From contig NZ_PHHA01000009.1 in the NCBI RefSeq assembly GCF_002795425.1, positions 1-64,000 on the forward strand: a stretch of 64,000 nt of DNA, read 5' to 3'. Each line of letters begins with the position of its first letter. The first letter of the stretch is position 1. Under the pieces are notes generated by a model. The model made no database searches, had not been told where the DNA came from, and worked only from the letters and a program-made list of their open reading frames with translations. This document shows positions 1 through 9,783 of the stretch, piece after piece. This stretch comes from Conservatibacter flavescens. Lineage in GTDB: Bacteria > Pseudomonadota > Gammaproteobacteria > Enterobacterales > Pasteurellaceae. The translations under genes were made by a program, and so were the position numbers.

Positions 1-339
1 GAAAAAAACAGAGCAGAAATTATATCCGGTAGTAAATATTATAATGTGATTTTAAATAATACTTGTGCGGAAGAAGTGAGAAATGATGTGATAGGCGATG
101 CAATTCCCGATTTACCCTATGGACGAAGTCTGGCGGTATTAACATCAATTAGTGCAATTAATCCCTATGCATTTTATGACCAAATGAAACAGTATGCCGC
201 TAAAACCAGGTATATTGGGGAGTTTGTTGTGGATAAGGGCGATGAAGAAACAACAGAGTTATTTTGGAGAACATTTATGGATAAGATTCGTGAAGGAAAA
301 AATCCTCGCGATGTGCTTTTGCCAGAGGAGAAAAAGTAA
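1..339 (+). CDS. Unknown protein, C-terminal part (cut by window edge)
   Basis: The frame is open from base 1 to a TAA at 337-339. The first possible start inside the window is a GTG at 46 with no convincing ribosome binding site, so the gene very probably begins upstream. The visible 112 residues are soluble and charged and end in LLPEEKK. The stretch YYNVILNNTCAEEV resembles the Tyr-x-x-x-x-Asn-x-Cys core of permuted NlpC/P60-like cysteine hydrolases; this is a weak likeness and no function is claimed. The stop overlaps the ATG of the next gene by one base (TAATG), so the two are probably translated together. No family is recognised. Confidence 0.6.
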   Translation, partial: EKNRAEIISGSKYYNVILNNTCAEEVRNDVIGDAIPDLPYGRSLAVLTSISAINPYAFYDQMKQYAAKTRYIGEFVVDKGDEETTELFWRTFMDKIREGKNPRDVLLPEEKK

Positions 340-1038
340 TGAAAGCGCTTAAATTTTTAGGGATGAGTATATTATCCTTATTTTTCAGTACCCTATCTAT
401 TGCAGAAGTAACTAAAGCTGATAATCTTCAATCCGATTATATCAAAATTGATAGAATGACCGCCAAACAGGCCTATCAATTTACCCGTCAAGATGTGGAG
501 GTGGTTAAAAAATTAATTTATAGCTCCTTAGCAATTCTGGAACAAAAATCAACTATTTATCGTGAGTTAGCCAAGCTAGGCAAACCTTTTGAGGGGGGGG
601 GAACATGTACCGAAAAAATGGTTTGAACCAATAACCCGTGGTGATATTGTAATTAGATATATATTTAGAGAGGCGACGACAGAACAACCAGAAATTGCAG
701 GGATGTATGGCAGCTATCTAAGAAAGCATTTAAGACAAAAGCGGTGGGATTATGCAAGTATTGGATTTTTAGTGGACGATTATGGACAAGCGACGGATTT
801 TTTAGACAGTGATTTTGAGGAATTTGATTTAGTGTTTAAAGAAAAAATCGACCCGCAAAGTTTATCGGATTATGACCGACAAACATATACAAAGGGGCAA
901 TGTCATATGCTTTACCAGTTTGCTCGTTTTGTGGGTAAGGAAGAATACCACTTTTATTTTTGTGTGAATCAAGATAATTATGATGAAAATGCCAAATACC
1001 CCAATAAATGGGGCAGTTTGGTGATTGAATTATGGTAA
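339..1038 (+). pseudogene. Exported unknown protein, frame broken at a G9 tract
   Basis: Two overlapping frames make one gene. The first runs from ATG 339 and starts with a signal peptide (MKALKFLGMSILSLFFSTLSIA, cleavage near residue 22). It leaves frame at a run of nine G (593-601) and stops at 624-626. The second frame continues from the same G run to a TAA at 1036-1038. With eight G the two join as one 232-residue periplasmic protein, with the junction reading FEGGEHVPKKW. The downstream part is rich in aromatic and acidic residues and has Cys in GQCHMLY and YFCVNQD. The gene may be phase-variable, a real pseudogene, or an artefact of miscounting the run. Its start overlaps the stop of the preceding gene. 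Function unknown. Confidence 0.55.
593..601 (+). repeat. Poly-G tract (nine G) inside a coding frame
   Basis: Nine consecutive G sit inside an otherwise AT-rich coding stretch. Losing one G joins the two frames into one exported protein; nine G gives a truncated 95-residue product. Homopolymer tracts of this length slip during replication in host-adapted Pasteurellaceae and Neisseria. Confidence 0.85.
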
Positions 1039-1065
1039 TCTCGGAAACGATGAAAAACCAAAATT

Positions 1066-1548
1066 TTAGCTAATCTTTGATCTAACCCTTAATGCCTCTA
1101 AAACCGGTTTCGGCACTAACTGGCTGACATCTCCTCCATGAAGGGTTATTTCACGAATCATCGTCGAAGAAACATAGGACCAACGATCGGACGGTGGAAA
1201 GAATAAACTTTCAACACCTTGAGTTAATAAGCGGTTTAAATGAGAAAGTTGCAACTCATATTCAAAATCCGCAACAGCACGCACGCCGCGTATAATGGCT
1301 TTTGCTTGTTTTTCTTTGATCAAATCGGCTAACAAACCAGAAAAACCCACAACGGTTACATTAGAAAGGTGTGACACCGATTTTTCCACTAACTCAACAC
1401 GCGTGGCTAATTCAAACATCGGCTTTTTATTTGGGTTCGCAGCGACAGCAACAATCAAATGTGGAAATAATAATGCTGCGCGCGCTATAATATCTAAATG
1501 CCCATTAGTGATGGGATCAAAGGTGCCCGGATAAATTACTGTTGTCAT
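1066..1548 (-). CDS. coaD: Phosphopantetheine adenylyltransferase
   Basis: Transfers the adenylyl group of ATP to 4'-phosphopantetheine to give dephospho-CoA, the fourth step of coenzyme A synthesis, in the cytosol. The 160 residues are the usual family length. The nucleotidyltransferase motif [12 protein letters not shown] (residues 8-19, with the T/HxGH histidine at 17) and the second motif SSTMIRE near residue 130 are intact. It lies 17 bases downstream of waaA on the same strand, the old kdtA-kdtB arrangement seen in enterobacteria and H. influenzae. It converges on the poly-G gene with only 27 bases between them and no clear terminator. Confidence 0.97.
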   Translation of the reverse strand: MTTVIYPGTFDPITNGHLDIIARAALLFPHLIVAVAANPNKKPMFELATRVELVEKSVSHLSNVTVVGFSGLLADLIKEKQAKAIIRGVRAVADFEYELQLSHLNRLLTQGVESLFFPPSDRWSYVSSTMIREITLHGGDVSQLVPKPVLEALRVRSKIS

Positions 1549-1565
1549 GTTAATTCTCTATTTAT

Positions 1566-2840
1566 TCATTTTTCTAAATAAGGGCGTAACAAAGCGAATA
1601 AACGCTGTAACGCGCCTTGATTTTCCACTAATACATCATATCCTGCATAACCATAGCGCTCACGCAAGGCCGGAGAACGTAAATATTTACTGACCGCACT
1701 TGAAATCGCTTTCGCATTTTCATTCACTAATAATACGCCATGTACTTGTAACAATTTATCAAATACATCAGGAAAATTGAACACATACTTACCGCTAATA
1801 ACAGGTAGTTTGAATGCTAAAGGTTCAAGCGGATTATGCCCGCCATGCTTGACTAAACTTCCTCCCACAAAAGCAACATCAGAGACACCATACATAGTCA
1901 TTAATTCCCCCATCGTGTCTCCTAATAACACATTTGTCTGCGCCGTAATGCTGTCATTCGTGCTTCGTCGACAATAGCAAAACTTCCGTTTATGTAACAT
2001 ATCTGCTACCGAATTAAAGCGCTCGGGGTGGCGTGGCGAAAGAATCAATAATAAATTAGGAAATGTCGCTAATAAAGTGCGGTGCGCTTCCAGAATAATT
2101 TCATCTTCACCTTCATGAGTGCTCCCAGCTACCCAAACAGGTCGACTTCCTATTTGTGCCTTGAGCTGTTTTACTTTACTCAATAATTCAGAACTCAGCA
2201 CTAAATCATATTTAATATTCCCTGTCAGCTTTAAGTTTTTTTCATCATAACCTAAGGCCAAATAACGCTGTCCACTTGTACTATCTTGCGGTGCAATCAA
2301 TGTGATCTCGTTGAGCATATTTTGCAATTTATGCTTTACCCAACCATAACGTTTCGCTGAACGAGGCGAAAGCCTCGCATTGGCAATAATAAATGGTGTT
2401 TGACGTTGATATAGTTGACGAATTAAATTGGGCCAAATTTCTGTCTCAATCACAATACAGGCTTTCGGTTGGACAAAATCCAAAAAACGATTTAACGCAT
2501 CAGGTAAATCATAAGGCAAATACATATGGGTCACGCTCTGCCCAAAAGCTGAATTTACTCGCTCTGAGCCCGTCGGTGTCACTGTTGTGACAGTAATGGG
2601 TAAATGAGGATATTCCCGTTGAATTAGTCTGACTAGTGGTGTTGCTGCAATGACTTCCCCCACAGAAGCTGCATGAATAATCACGCCGTGAGGTACTGGT
2701 TTTCTCACTTGATAGCACAATCCATATCGCTCCCCCAATCGCTTACGATAATTGGGTGATTTTAAACTGCGAATTCCCATAAACAGCAAAATAAAGGGCT
2801 GCAATAGATACATGAGTGAAGTATAAAAAAAACGTGACAT
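1566..2840 (-). CDS. waaA: Kdo transferase
   Basis: A GT30-family glycosyltransferase that adds Kdo from CMP-Kdo to lipid IVA at the inner face of the cytoplasmic membrane. Residues 5-22 form the hydrophobic N-terminal anchor. The acceptor-side segment IIHAASVGEVIAATPL is near residues 53-68, and the sugar-nucleotide signature KHGGHNPLEP is near residue 330. Its 424 residues match the enterobacterial enzyme. In H. influenzae the homologue adds a single Kdo; whether this one is mono- or bifunctional cannot be read from the sequence. It is followed by coaD and is divergent from lgtF across an 87-base promoter region. Confidence 0.96.
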   Translation of the reverse strand: MSRFFYTSLMYLLQPFILLFMGIRSLKSPNYRKRLGERYGLCYQVRKPVPHGVIIHAASVGEVIAATPLVRLIQREYPHLPITVTTVTPTGSERVNSAFGQSVTHMYLPYDLPDALNRFLDFVQPKACIVIETEIWPNLIRQLYQRQTPFIIANARLSPRSAKRYGWVKHKLQNMLNEITLIAPQDSTSGQRYLALGYDEKNLKLTGNIKYDLVLSSELLSKVKQLKAQIGSRPVWVAGSTHEGEDEIILEAHRTLLATFPNLLLILSPRHPERFNSVADMLHKRKFCYCRRSTNDSITAQTNVLLGDTMGELMTMYGVSDVAFVGGSLVKHGGHNPLEPLAFKLPVISGKYVFNFPDVFDKLLQVHGVLLVNENAKAISSAVSKYLRSPALRERYGYAGYDVLVENQGALQRLFALLRPYLEK

Positions 2841-2927
2841 AACTATATTTAGATTTAAAATAGATCTCTCATAGTATAAGGCTTTCTTCCGAAGACATAA
2901 AGTACATCAAAACACAAAGGATAAAAT

Positions 2928-3692
2928 ATGCCGACCATTAGCGTTGCCATGATTGTTAAAAATGAAGCTCAAGATCTTGCTCAATGTTTAGACACCGTAA
3001 AAGATTGGGTTAACGAAATCGTAATTGTTGATTCAGGTAGCCAAGATGCTACTAAACAAATTGCGCTAAGCTATGGGGCAAAATTTTATGAACATACTGA
3101 CTGGCAAGGCTTTGGAAAACAACGTCAAATTGCCCAACAATATGTTACCGGTGATTATATACTTTGGCTAGATGCTGACGAACGGGTTACACCGGAGTTA
3201 CGCCAATCTATTCAACAAGCAATTGCACAAAATAAAACGGATACCGTCTATCAATTCTCTCGTTTAAGCGAAGTGTTTGGCCGAAAAATTCGCCATTCTG
3301 GTTGGTATCCTGATCCGGTTGTACGTCTTTATCCAACCCAATTAGCACAATATAACGATGCTCTCGTTCATGAAAAAGTCATTTATCCTAAAACAGCCAA
3401 TATTCAACGGTTAGCAGGCGATTTATTACATTATACTTATAAAGATCTCCATCACTATCTTACAAAGTCTGCCAACTATGCTAAAGCATGGGCAACACAA
3501 CGTGAGCAAGCCGGCAAACGGACTAATTTGCTACAAGCAGTGAGCCACGCTTTGAGCTGTTTCATTAAAATGTATCTGTTAAAACAAGGGTTTCGTGATG
3601 GCAAACAAGGTTTTTTATTAGCGGTGTTATCCGCACATTCTACTTTTGTAAAGTATGCCGATTTATGGATTCGCCAAGTCACTCGCCAATAA
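2928..3692 (+). CDS. lgtF: LOS glucosyltransferase, GT2 family
   Basis: A family 2 glycosyltransferase of 254 residues. The nucleotide-binding strand ends in IVDSGSQD (residues 33-40), and the metal-binding DxD is in [11 protein letters not shown] (DAD at 82-84). Family members next to waaA (LgtF of Haemophilus, WaaE of Klebsiella and Serratia) add a beta-1,4-glucose to the first heptose of the inner core. The position beside waaA-coaD is the same as in H. influenzae, which supports the name. The start is an ATG preceded by AAGGA. The protein is mostly soluble with a basic C-terminal region, fitting a peripheral membrane enzyme. Confidence 0.88.
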   Translation: MPTISVAMIVKNEAQDLAQCLDTVKDWVNEIVIVDSGSQDATKQIALSYGAKFYEHTDWQGFGKQRQIAQQYVTGDYILWLDADERVTPELRQSIQQAIAQNKTDTVYQFSRLSEVFGRKIRHSGWYPDPVVRLYPTQLAQYNDALVHEKVIYPKTANIQRLAGDLLHYTYKDLHHYLTKSANYAKAWATQREQAGKRTNLLQAVSHALSCFIKMYLLKQGFRDGKQGFLLAVLSAHSTFVKYADLWIRQVTRQ

Positions 3693-3810
3693 CCCGCGAG
3701 ATCGCCAAATATTGACAAGACTTTTATGACAAAAAACACACCGCACTTTTTTGCGCTAATTCACTTTTTTAGTAAAAAATAGGTATAAAATTGAGAGGTG
3801 TGTCAAACTT

Positions 3811-3831
3811 TTGTAAAAATATTATTTACAA
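3811..3831. promoter_or_regulatory. Dyad upstream of dctP, possible operator
   Basis: TTGTAAA and TTTACAA are a perfect 7-base inverted repeat separated by AATATTA, centred 78 bases upstream of the dctP start. The spacing is typical of a dimeric repressor or activator site. It does not match CRP or FNR consensus well. The regulator is unknown. Confidence 0.3.
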
Positions 3832-3862
3832 GCGTTTCAATTTTGTTAATCATCTCCACTGA

Positions 3863-4894
<1,032 letters not shown>

Positions 4895-4914
4895 TTATCG
4901 CCTTTTTATGGCGC

Positions 4915-4944
4915 AAAAGTGCGGTAATTTTTACCGCACTTTTT
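4915..4944 (+). terminator. USS-pair hairpin between dctP and dctQ
   Basis: AAAAGTGCGGTAA (4915-4927) pairs perfectly with TTACCGCACTTTT (4931-4943) across a three-base TTT loop, and a run of T follows. The arms are an uptake signal and its complement. The next gene on the strand, dctQ, starts only 30 bases later, so the hairpin acts as an intra-operon attenuator unless there is a second promoter. Confidence 0.8.
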
Positions 4945-4973
4945 TAGTTGTAATCCTTCATAGGAGTAAAAAT

Positions 4974-5600
4974 ATGTCATACTTAAAATGGTTTTGGGAG
5001 CGCTTTGAAGAATGCTTCATTGCAATCTTACTTATGGTGATGACACTCGTCACATTCTTTTATGTTGTATTTAATAATCTTTATAATGTCTTTTTTGAAC
5101 TTGCCGACACTTTTCCTAGCACTGCAGGATTCGCAGAACCTATCGGCGATTTCATCATGACCCTCGCTCAAGAAATGACTTGGAGCTTAGCCATTACAAA
5201 AGCCTGCTTTGGGTGGTTAATTTTCTTCGGTGCAGCCTATGGTGTGCGTATTGGTGGCCATATTGGTGTTGATGCTATCGTAAAAAAATTAACAAAACCA
5301 TCACAACGCTTAGTCAGTATTTTAGCCGCTATCGCATGTATTGTTTATGCCGTTATGATTGCCATCGCGAGTTATGATTGGATTGAGGCCATGTATATCA
5401 GTAATATTGGTGCAGAAGATCTACATCATTTTGACATCAAACTTTGGCATATCGGCGTGATTATGCCCGTTGGTTTCAGCTTAATTGCCATTCGCTTTAT
5501 CGAGGTGCTATACCGTATTCTAACTGGCAAACAAACCACTTTAGGCTTAGCTGATGAATCTGAAGATGCGCTAAAACTTGCACAAGGAGAAACAAAATGA
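4974..5600 (+). CDS. dctQ: TRAP transporter small permease subunit
   Basis: The four-helix small membrane subunit that pairs with DctM. The start is placed at ATG 4974 (MSYLKWFWERFEECF), which has AGGAGT six bases upstream; an in-frame start at 4908 would lie in the terminator stem. The product has 208 residues. Hydrophobic segments lie roughly at residues 13-35, 70-90, 105-125 and 150-170, with a longer than usual periplasmic loop after the first. WSLAITKACFGWLIFFGAAYG is the conserved central part. It overlaps dctM by four bases (ATGA). Confidence 0.9.
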   Translation: MSYLKWFWERFEECFIAILLMVMTLVTFFYVVFNNLYNVFFELADTFPSTAGFAEPIGDFIMTLAQEMTWSLAITKACFGWLIFFGAAYGVRIGGHIGVDAIVKKLTKPSQRLVSILAAIACIVYAVMIAIASYDWIEAMYISNIGAEDLHHFDIKLWHIGVIMPVGFSLIAIRFIEVLYRILTGKQTTLGLADESEDALKLAQGETK

Positions 5601-6880
5601 CCGTTATCGTATTATTTGTTCTGTTATTTGTGTTTATGTTTATGGGCGTCCCTATTGCCATTTCACTTGGGTTATCGGGGGCAATTGCCATTACTTTTTT
5701 CAGTCAAGATAGCTTAAGCTCATTGGCAATTAAACTCTTTGAAACCTCAGAACATTACACTTTATTGGCTATCCCATTTTTCTTATTAGCTGGCGCATTT
5801 ATGACAACCGGTGGCGTTGCTAAACGTCTCATTGACTTCGCCAATGCCACTGTCGGACACATTCGTGGTGGTTTAGCCATTGCCTCTGTATTATCCTGTA
5901 TGCTATTTGCCGCGCTTTCAGGCTCAAGCCCTGCAACCGTTGCGGCAGTTGGTTCAATCGCAATTGCGGGCATGGTTCGTTCTGGTTATCCCATTGGTTT
6001 CGGTACCGGAATTATTTGTAACGCTGGAACATTGGGTATCTTAATTCCACCCTCTGTCGTTATGGTCGTCTATGCGGCTGCAACAGAAACATCTGTGGGT
6101 CGTCTGTTTATGGCCGGCGTTGTACCAGGCTTATTACTCGGTACGGCATTAATGGTCGCTATTTATATTATTGCTCGTATCAAAAAACTCCCAGCCCAAC
6201 CAAGAGCCAGTGTCAAAGAATGGTTTGCTGCTGCGCGCAAAGCCATTTGGGGCTTGCTCCTGATGGTGATCATTCTCGGGGGGATTTATAGCGGTATCTT
6301 CACGCCAACTGAAGCGGCGGCTGTTGCTGCGGTCTACTCCTTTATCGTCGCAGTCTTTATCTATAAAGATATTAAACTGAAAGATTGTCCGAAAGTATTA
6401 TTGGAATCTGGCAAACTCAGTGTGATGCTAATGTTTATTATTGCAAATGCCATGTTATTTGCTCATGTTCTCACTACCGAGCAAATTCCACAGCTTATCA
6501 CACAAGTCGTCACCGATATGAATTTACAACCTTGGACGTTCTTAATTGCGGTAAATATCGTGTTACTTATCGCTGGCGCCTTTATGGAACCTTCTGCGGT
6601 GATCTTGATTTTAGCGCCAATTTTATTCCCTATTGCGATGCAATTAGGCATTGATCCGATTCATTTAGGAATTATTATGGTTGTGAACATGGAAATTGGC
6701 TTAATTACACCGCCAATTGGATTAAATCTATTTGTATCATCAGCCATAACAGGCATGCCAATTACTGATGTCATTAAAGCGGCAATGCCATGGTTATTAT
6801 TACTCATGTTCTTCCTGATTCTAATCACCTATATCCCAGCGATTTCATTAGCGCTACCAAACTGGATTGGTATTAATTAA
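5597..6880 (+). CDS. dctM: TRAP transporter large permease subunit
   Basis: The large membrane subunit (427 residues, about twelve hydrophobic segments) that carries the substrate path. It moves carboxylates received from the DctP protein, driven by a sodium or proton gradient. Family landmarks include FFLLAGAFMTTGGVAKRLI, the glycine/serine-rich LSGSSPATVAAVGSIAI and PPSVVMVVYAAATE in the first half, and EIGLITPPIGLNLFV in the second. It overlaps dctQ by four bases, so the two are coupled in translation. A strong hairpin follows the stop. Confidence 0.93.
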   Translation: MTVIVLFVLLFVFMFMGVPIAISLGLSGAIAITFFSQDSLSSLAIKLFETSEHYTLLAIPFFLLAGAFMTTGGVAKRLIDFANATVGHIRGGLAIASVLSCMLFAALSGSSPATVAAVGSIAIAGMVRSGYPIGFGTGIICNAGTLGILIPPSVVMVVYAAATETSVGRLFMAGVVPGLLLGTALMVAIYIIARIKKLPAQPRASVKEWFAAARKAIWGLLLMVIILGGIYSGIFTPTEAAAVAAVYSFIVAVFIYKDIKLKDCPKVLLESGKLSVMLMFIIANAMLFAHVLTTEQIPQLITQVVTDMNLQPWTFLIAVNIVLLIAGAFMEPSAVILILAPILFPIAMQLGIDPIHLGIIMVVNMEIGLITPPIGLNLFVSSAITGMPITDVIKAAMPWLLLLMFFLILITYIPAISLALPNWIGIN

Positions 6881-6885
6881 TCTCT

Positions 6886-6910
6886 AGGCGGACATTTGTC
6901 CGCCTTATTT
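6886..6910 (+). terminator. Terminator after dctM
   Basis: AGGCGGAC (6886-6893) pairs with GTCCGCCT (6898-6905) across the loop ATTT, then TATTTT. It starts six bases after the dctM stop and separates the transporter operon from the following desulfidase gene. Confidence 0.75.
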
Positions 6911-6988
6911 TGCTATTTTTTTCATCATTGCTATATTAAAATACCCATTCGTCTTCATTTCTCTCAGATCAAACCTCATGAGGCATCT

Positions 6989-8284
6989 ATGAATTTGCAG
7001 TTACAACAACTAGAAACCGCTATTTTAACAACCATTAAACAAGAAGTTGTGCCGGCTCTAGGGTGTACAGAACCGATTTCCCTTGCTTTAGCTGCAGCTG
7101 TCGCACGCCAATATTTAGGTGAGTTTCCTGAAAAAATTGAAGCTAAAGTCTCGCCTAATCTCATGAAAAATGGCATGGGCGTTACCGTACCTGGAACGGG
7201 TATGGTCGGCTTACCTATGGCTGCTGCAATTGGGGCGATTGGTGGCGATCCCCATGGCGGATTGGAAGTGTTAAAAAATATCAGTGAACAAGCCGTCAAT
7301 CTTGCTAAACAAATGCTCCTAGAGAAAAAAATTACCGTCATCATCTTTAATACAGAACATATTCTCTATTCAGAAGCAACATTAATATCAGGTAAAAATA
7401 AAGTACGTGTTTGTATCGCTGAACATCATACTAATATCGTCACGATTGAAAAAAATGGCGAATTATTATTGCAGCGACCTTGTGTAAGCAGTACCGAAAA
7501 TACTCAAAATATTTTCACCGCTCTTTCTGCTAAAGATATTTTTGATTTTGCTATGCAAGTTTCACTCGACAAAATTCATTTCATTGAAGAGGCTGCCACT
7601 CTCAATACGGCTCTCTCTCAAGAGGGATTACGTGCAGATTACGGCTTACATATTGGACGTACATTGCAAAAACAAATTGGACGGGGTTTACTCAGTGATG
7701 ATTTACTTAATCGGATAGTCATTGAAACCACCTCTGCTTCTGATGCGCGCATGGGGGGCGCAAATCTCCCTGCCATGAGTAATTCAGGTTCAGGCAATCA
7801 AGGAATTACCGCGACCATGCCTGTCGTTGTCGTCGCTCGACATTTACAAGTAAGCCAAGAAAAACACATTCGAGCCTTATTTCTTTCTCATTTAATGGCT
7901 GTATTTATTCATAGCAAATTGCCAAAACTCTCCGCATTATGCGCGGTTACAACAGCCGCGATGGGAAGTACCGCCGGTGTGGCATGGTTACTCACCGAAA
8001 AATTTGAGGCAATTAGTATGGCCATTAGCAGTATGATCGGAGATATCAGCGGCATTATTTGCGATGGTGCTGCCAATAGCTGTGCGATGAAAGTTTCAAC
8101 AAGTGTTACTTCCGGTTATAAATCCGTCTTAATGGCGATGGAGGATTCACATGTCACTGGTTGTGAAGGTATTGTAGAACATGATATTGATCGTTCAATT
8201 AACAATTTGTGTAATATTGCCTCACGCAGTATGCAATATACTGATCGTCAGGTGATTGAGATTATGATGAGTAAACCACAATAA
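6989..8284 (+). CDS. UPF0597 / CyuA-like L-cysteine desulfidase
   Basis: A 431-residue member of the UPF0597 (YhaM/CyuA) family. Enterobacterial and archaeal relatives break L-cysteine into pyruvate, ammonia and sulfide using a 4Fe-4S cluster, and resemble serine dehydratase alpha chains. Likely cluster or catalytic cysteines are in ALGCTEPIS (Cys26), in IICDGAANSCAMK, and in TGCEGIVEH near the C-terminus. The start is placed at ATG 6989, with GAGG six bases upstream; an in-frame start at 6896 lies inside the dctM terminator. In E. coli the partner is the transporter CyuP; here the neighbour is a TRAP system. The substrate is inferred from family only. Confidence 0.85.
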   Translation: MNLQLQQLETAILTTIKQEVVPALGCTEPISLALAAAVARQYLGEFPEKIEAKVSPNLMKNGMGVTVPGTGMVGLPMAAAIGAIGGDPHGGLEVLKNISEQAVNLAKQMLLEKKITVIIFNTEHILYSEATLISGKNKVRVCIAEHHTNIVTIEKNGELLLQRPCVSSTENTQNIFTALSAKDIFDFAMQVSLDKIHFIEEAATLNTALSQEGLRADYGLHIGRTLQKQIGRGLLSDDLLNRIVIETTSASDARMGGANLPAMSNSGSGNQGITATMPVVVVARHLQVSQEKHIRALFLSHLMAVFIHSKLPKLSALCAVTTAAMGSTAGVAWLLTEKFEAISMAISSMIGDISGIICDGAANSCAMKVSTSVTSGYKSVLMAMEDSHVTGCEGIVEHDIDRSINNLCNIASRSMQYTDRQVIEIMMSKPQ

Positions 8285-8293
8285 TTCATCGTA

Positions 8294-8332
8294 AAAGTGC
8301 GGTTAAAAAATCCAAATTTTTAACCGCGCTTT
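8294..8332. terminator. Bidirectional terminator between convergent genes
   Basis: AAAGTGCGGTTAAAAA (8294-8309) pairs with TTTTTAACCGCGCTTT (8317-8332) with a single G-T position. It contains one good and one altered uptake signal, and serves the desulfidase gene and the convergent antiporter gene. Confidence 0.75.
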
Positions 8333-8338
8333 CTCTGA

Positions 8339-9754
8339 TTATCCCCAATCTACATTGTTAAAACTGTTATAGACCGCCCAAACAAATAATATGGCAATAA
8401 TGACTAACAATACTTTCTCACCATTATTTAACTCAAATCGTTTACCTTTAAATTGATAGCGCGAATATAAAAATAAACCTATACCCGGAACATACAACAA
8501 AACTGAGAGTAACAAATAATCCAAGCCTGCAGCATAAACGATCCACAATCCATAGAGGGCCGCCATAAAACCGGTTAATTTAATATACCAAGCAGCATTT
8601 TCCTGTAATGATAATTTAAACAAATACGCACCAATAAGAAAATATGGCACAAGGATCATAGAAGTCGAAATAAGGAGCAGTGCATTATAACTTTTTCCCG
8701 TTAGCAGCACTAATACAAGACAAAACTGAACAACCAGTCCTGTGAACCACAAAGAGTTAATCGGTGTACCATTAACATTCAATTTATCTAAAATGCGTGG
8801 GAATGCACCATTTTTTGCTCCACGATACGGTACTTCTGCAGAATACATCGTCCAACTAATATAAGAAGCAAGCACAGAGACAATTAAACATAAGGTAATT
8901 ATCCATTTGCCTGCGCCACCCATCATATGTGCTAATAAACCTGCCATTGAGGGATTAGACATACTTGCAATGGTTTCACGCGGTAATACCCCTAACGATA
9001 GCACGGTAATTGCAACATATAACACTAATGCAATAACAATACCTAATACCGTTGCAACGCCCACATCACTACGTTTTTTCGCATGAGCAGATAATACCGC
9101 CGCACCTTCAACCCCAGTAAATACCCATAATGTAATCAGCATGGTGTTCTTAACCTGATCTGATACATTGTTATTTAACCCATTACCTTGCCAATCTTGT
9201 GCAAATTGTTCCGGTGAAAAATACCAAATTGCCAAACCAATAAATAAAACCAATGGGAAAACTTTTACAAACGTGGCAACAAGGTTTACGGAAGCCGCTT
9301 CCTTAACCCCTCCCGCAATCAACCAATGTACTAACCAAACAATAATGGATGCGCCAATAAAGGAAGCTATCGTATTACCTTGTCCAAATAACACATAATC
9401 CGCACTATCGGTAAAGGTTCCAATCCCTTCAAAAGCCACAACCAAATAGCCGACAATTCCAATTGTTGCACACAGCCAATATCCCCATGCAGACAAGAAA
9501 CCGACTAAATCACCAAATCCTTCGCGTGCATAAGTATAAATCCCACCATCTAACTGCGGTTTCAAACGCGAAATAAAAAAGAAAGAAAGCCCCAAAAAGA
9601 TAATCCCGACACCTGTAATTGCCCAACCAATAAGCAATGCTTCGGCGCCTGCCACTTCAGCCATATTTTGTGGGAGGCTAAAAATACCCGAACCGATCAT
9701 CGAGCTTAAAACCAATGCGGTTAATGAAAGTAAACCAATTTTTCCTTTAGACAT
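8339..9754 (-). CDS. APC-superfamily basic amino acid antiporter
   Basis: A 471-residue, roughly twelve-helix inner-membrane protein of the APA (basic amino acid/polyamine antiporter) branch of the APC superfamily, resembling arginine:ornithine (ArcD-type) and lysine exchangers. The helix-1 signature SSMIGSGIFSLPQ is near residues 17-29, and the helix-6-like segment LWVFTGVEGAAVLSAHAKKR is present. It starts 29 bases after mmuM on the same strand, so the two form an operon. E. coli pairs its homocysteine methyltransferase with the APC transporter MmuP for S-methylmethionine. S-methylmethionine carries a positive charge like the usual APA substrates, so it is a plausible cargo here. This is inference. 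Confidence 0.8.
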   Translation of the reverse strand: MSKGKIGLLSLTALVLSSMIGSGIFSLPQNMAEVAGAEALLIGWAITGVGIIFLGLSFFFISRLKPQLDGGIYTYAREGFGDLVGFLSAWGYWLCATIGIVGYLVVAFEGIGTFTDSADYVLFGQGNTIASFIGASIIVWLVHWLIAGGVKEAASVNLVATFVKVFPLVLFIGLAIWYFSPEQFAQDWQGNGLNNNVSDQVKNTMLITLWVFTGVEGAAVLSAHAKKRSDVGVATVLGIVIALVLYVAITVLSLGVLPRETIASMSNPSMAGLLAHMMGGAGKWIITLCLIVSVLASYISWTMYSAEVPYRGAKNGAFPRILDKLNVNGTPINSLWFTGLVVQFCLVLVLLTGKSYNALLLISTSMILVPYFLIGAYLFKLSLQENAAWYIKLTGFMAALYGLWIVYAAGLDYLLLSVLLYVPGIGLFLYSRYQFKGKRFELNNGEKVLLVIIAILFVWAVYNSFNNVDWG

Positions 9755-9783
9755 TGTTGTGTTTCCAAATAAAAATCATGCAG

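Noticed and set aside
4908-4973. A longer N-terminus for DctQ
   Set aside because: It would be translated through the perfect terminator stem and has no ribosome binding site; ATG 4974 has AGGAGT at good spacing.
6896-6988. A longer N-terminus for the CyuA-like protein
   Set aside because: It begins within the dctM terminator, and family members start at the MNLQLQQLE region.
6976-7344. A 122-codon minus-strand frame opposite the CyuA-like gene
   Set aside because: Antisense shadow; the plus-strand protein carries conserved cysteine motifs across the same bases.
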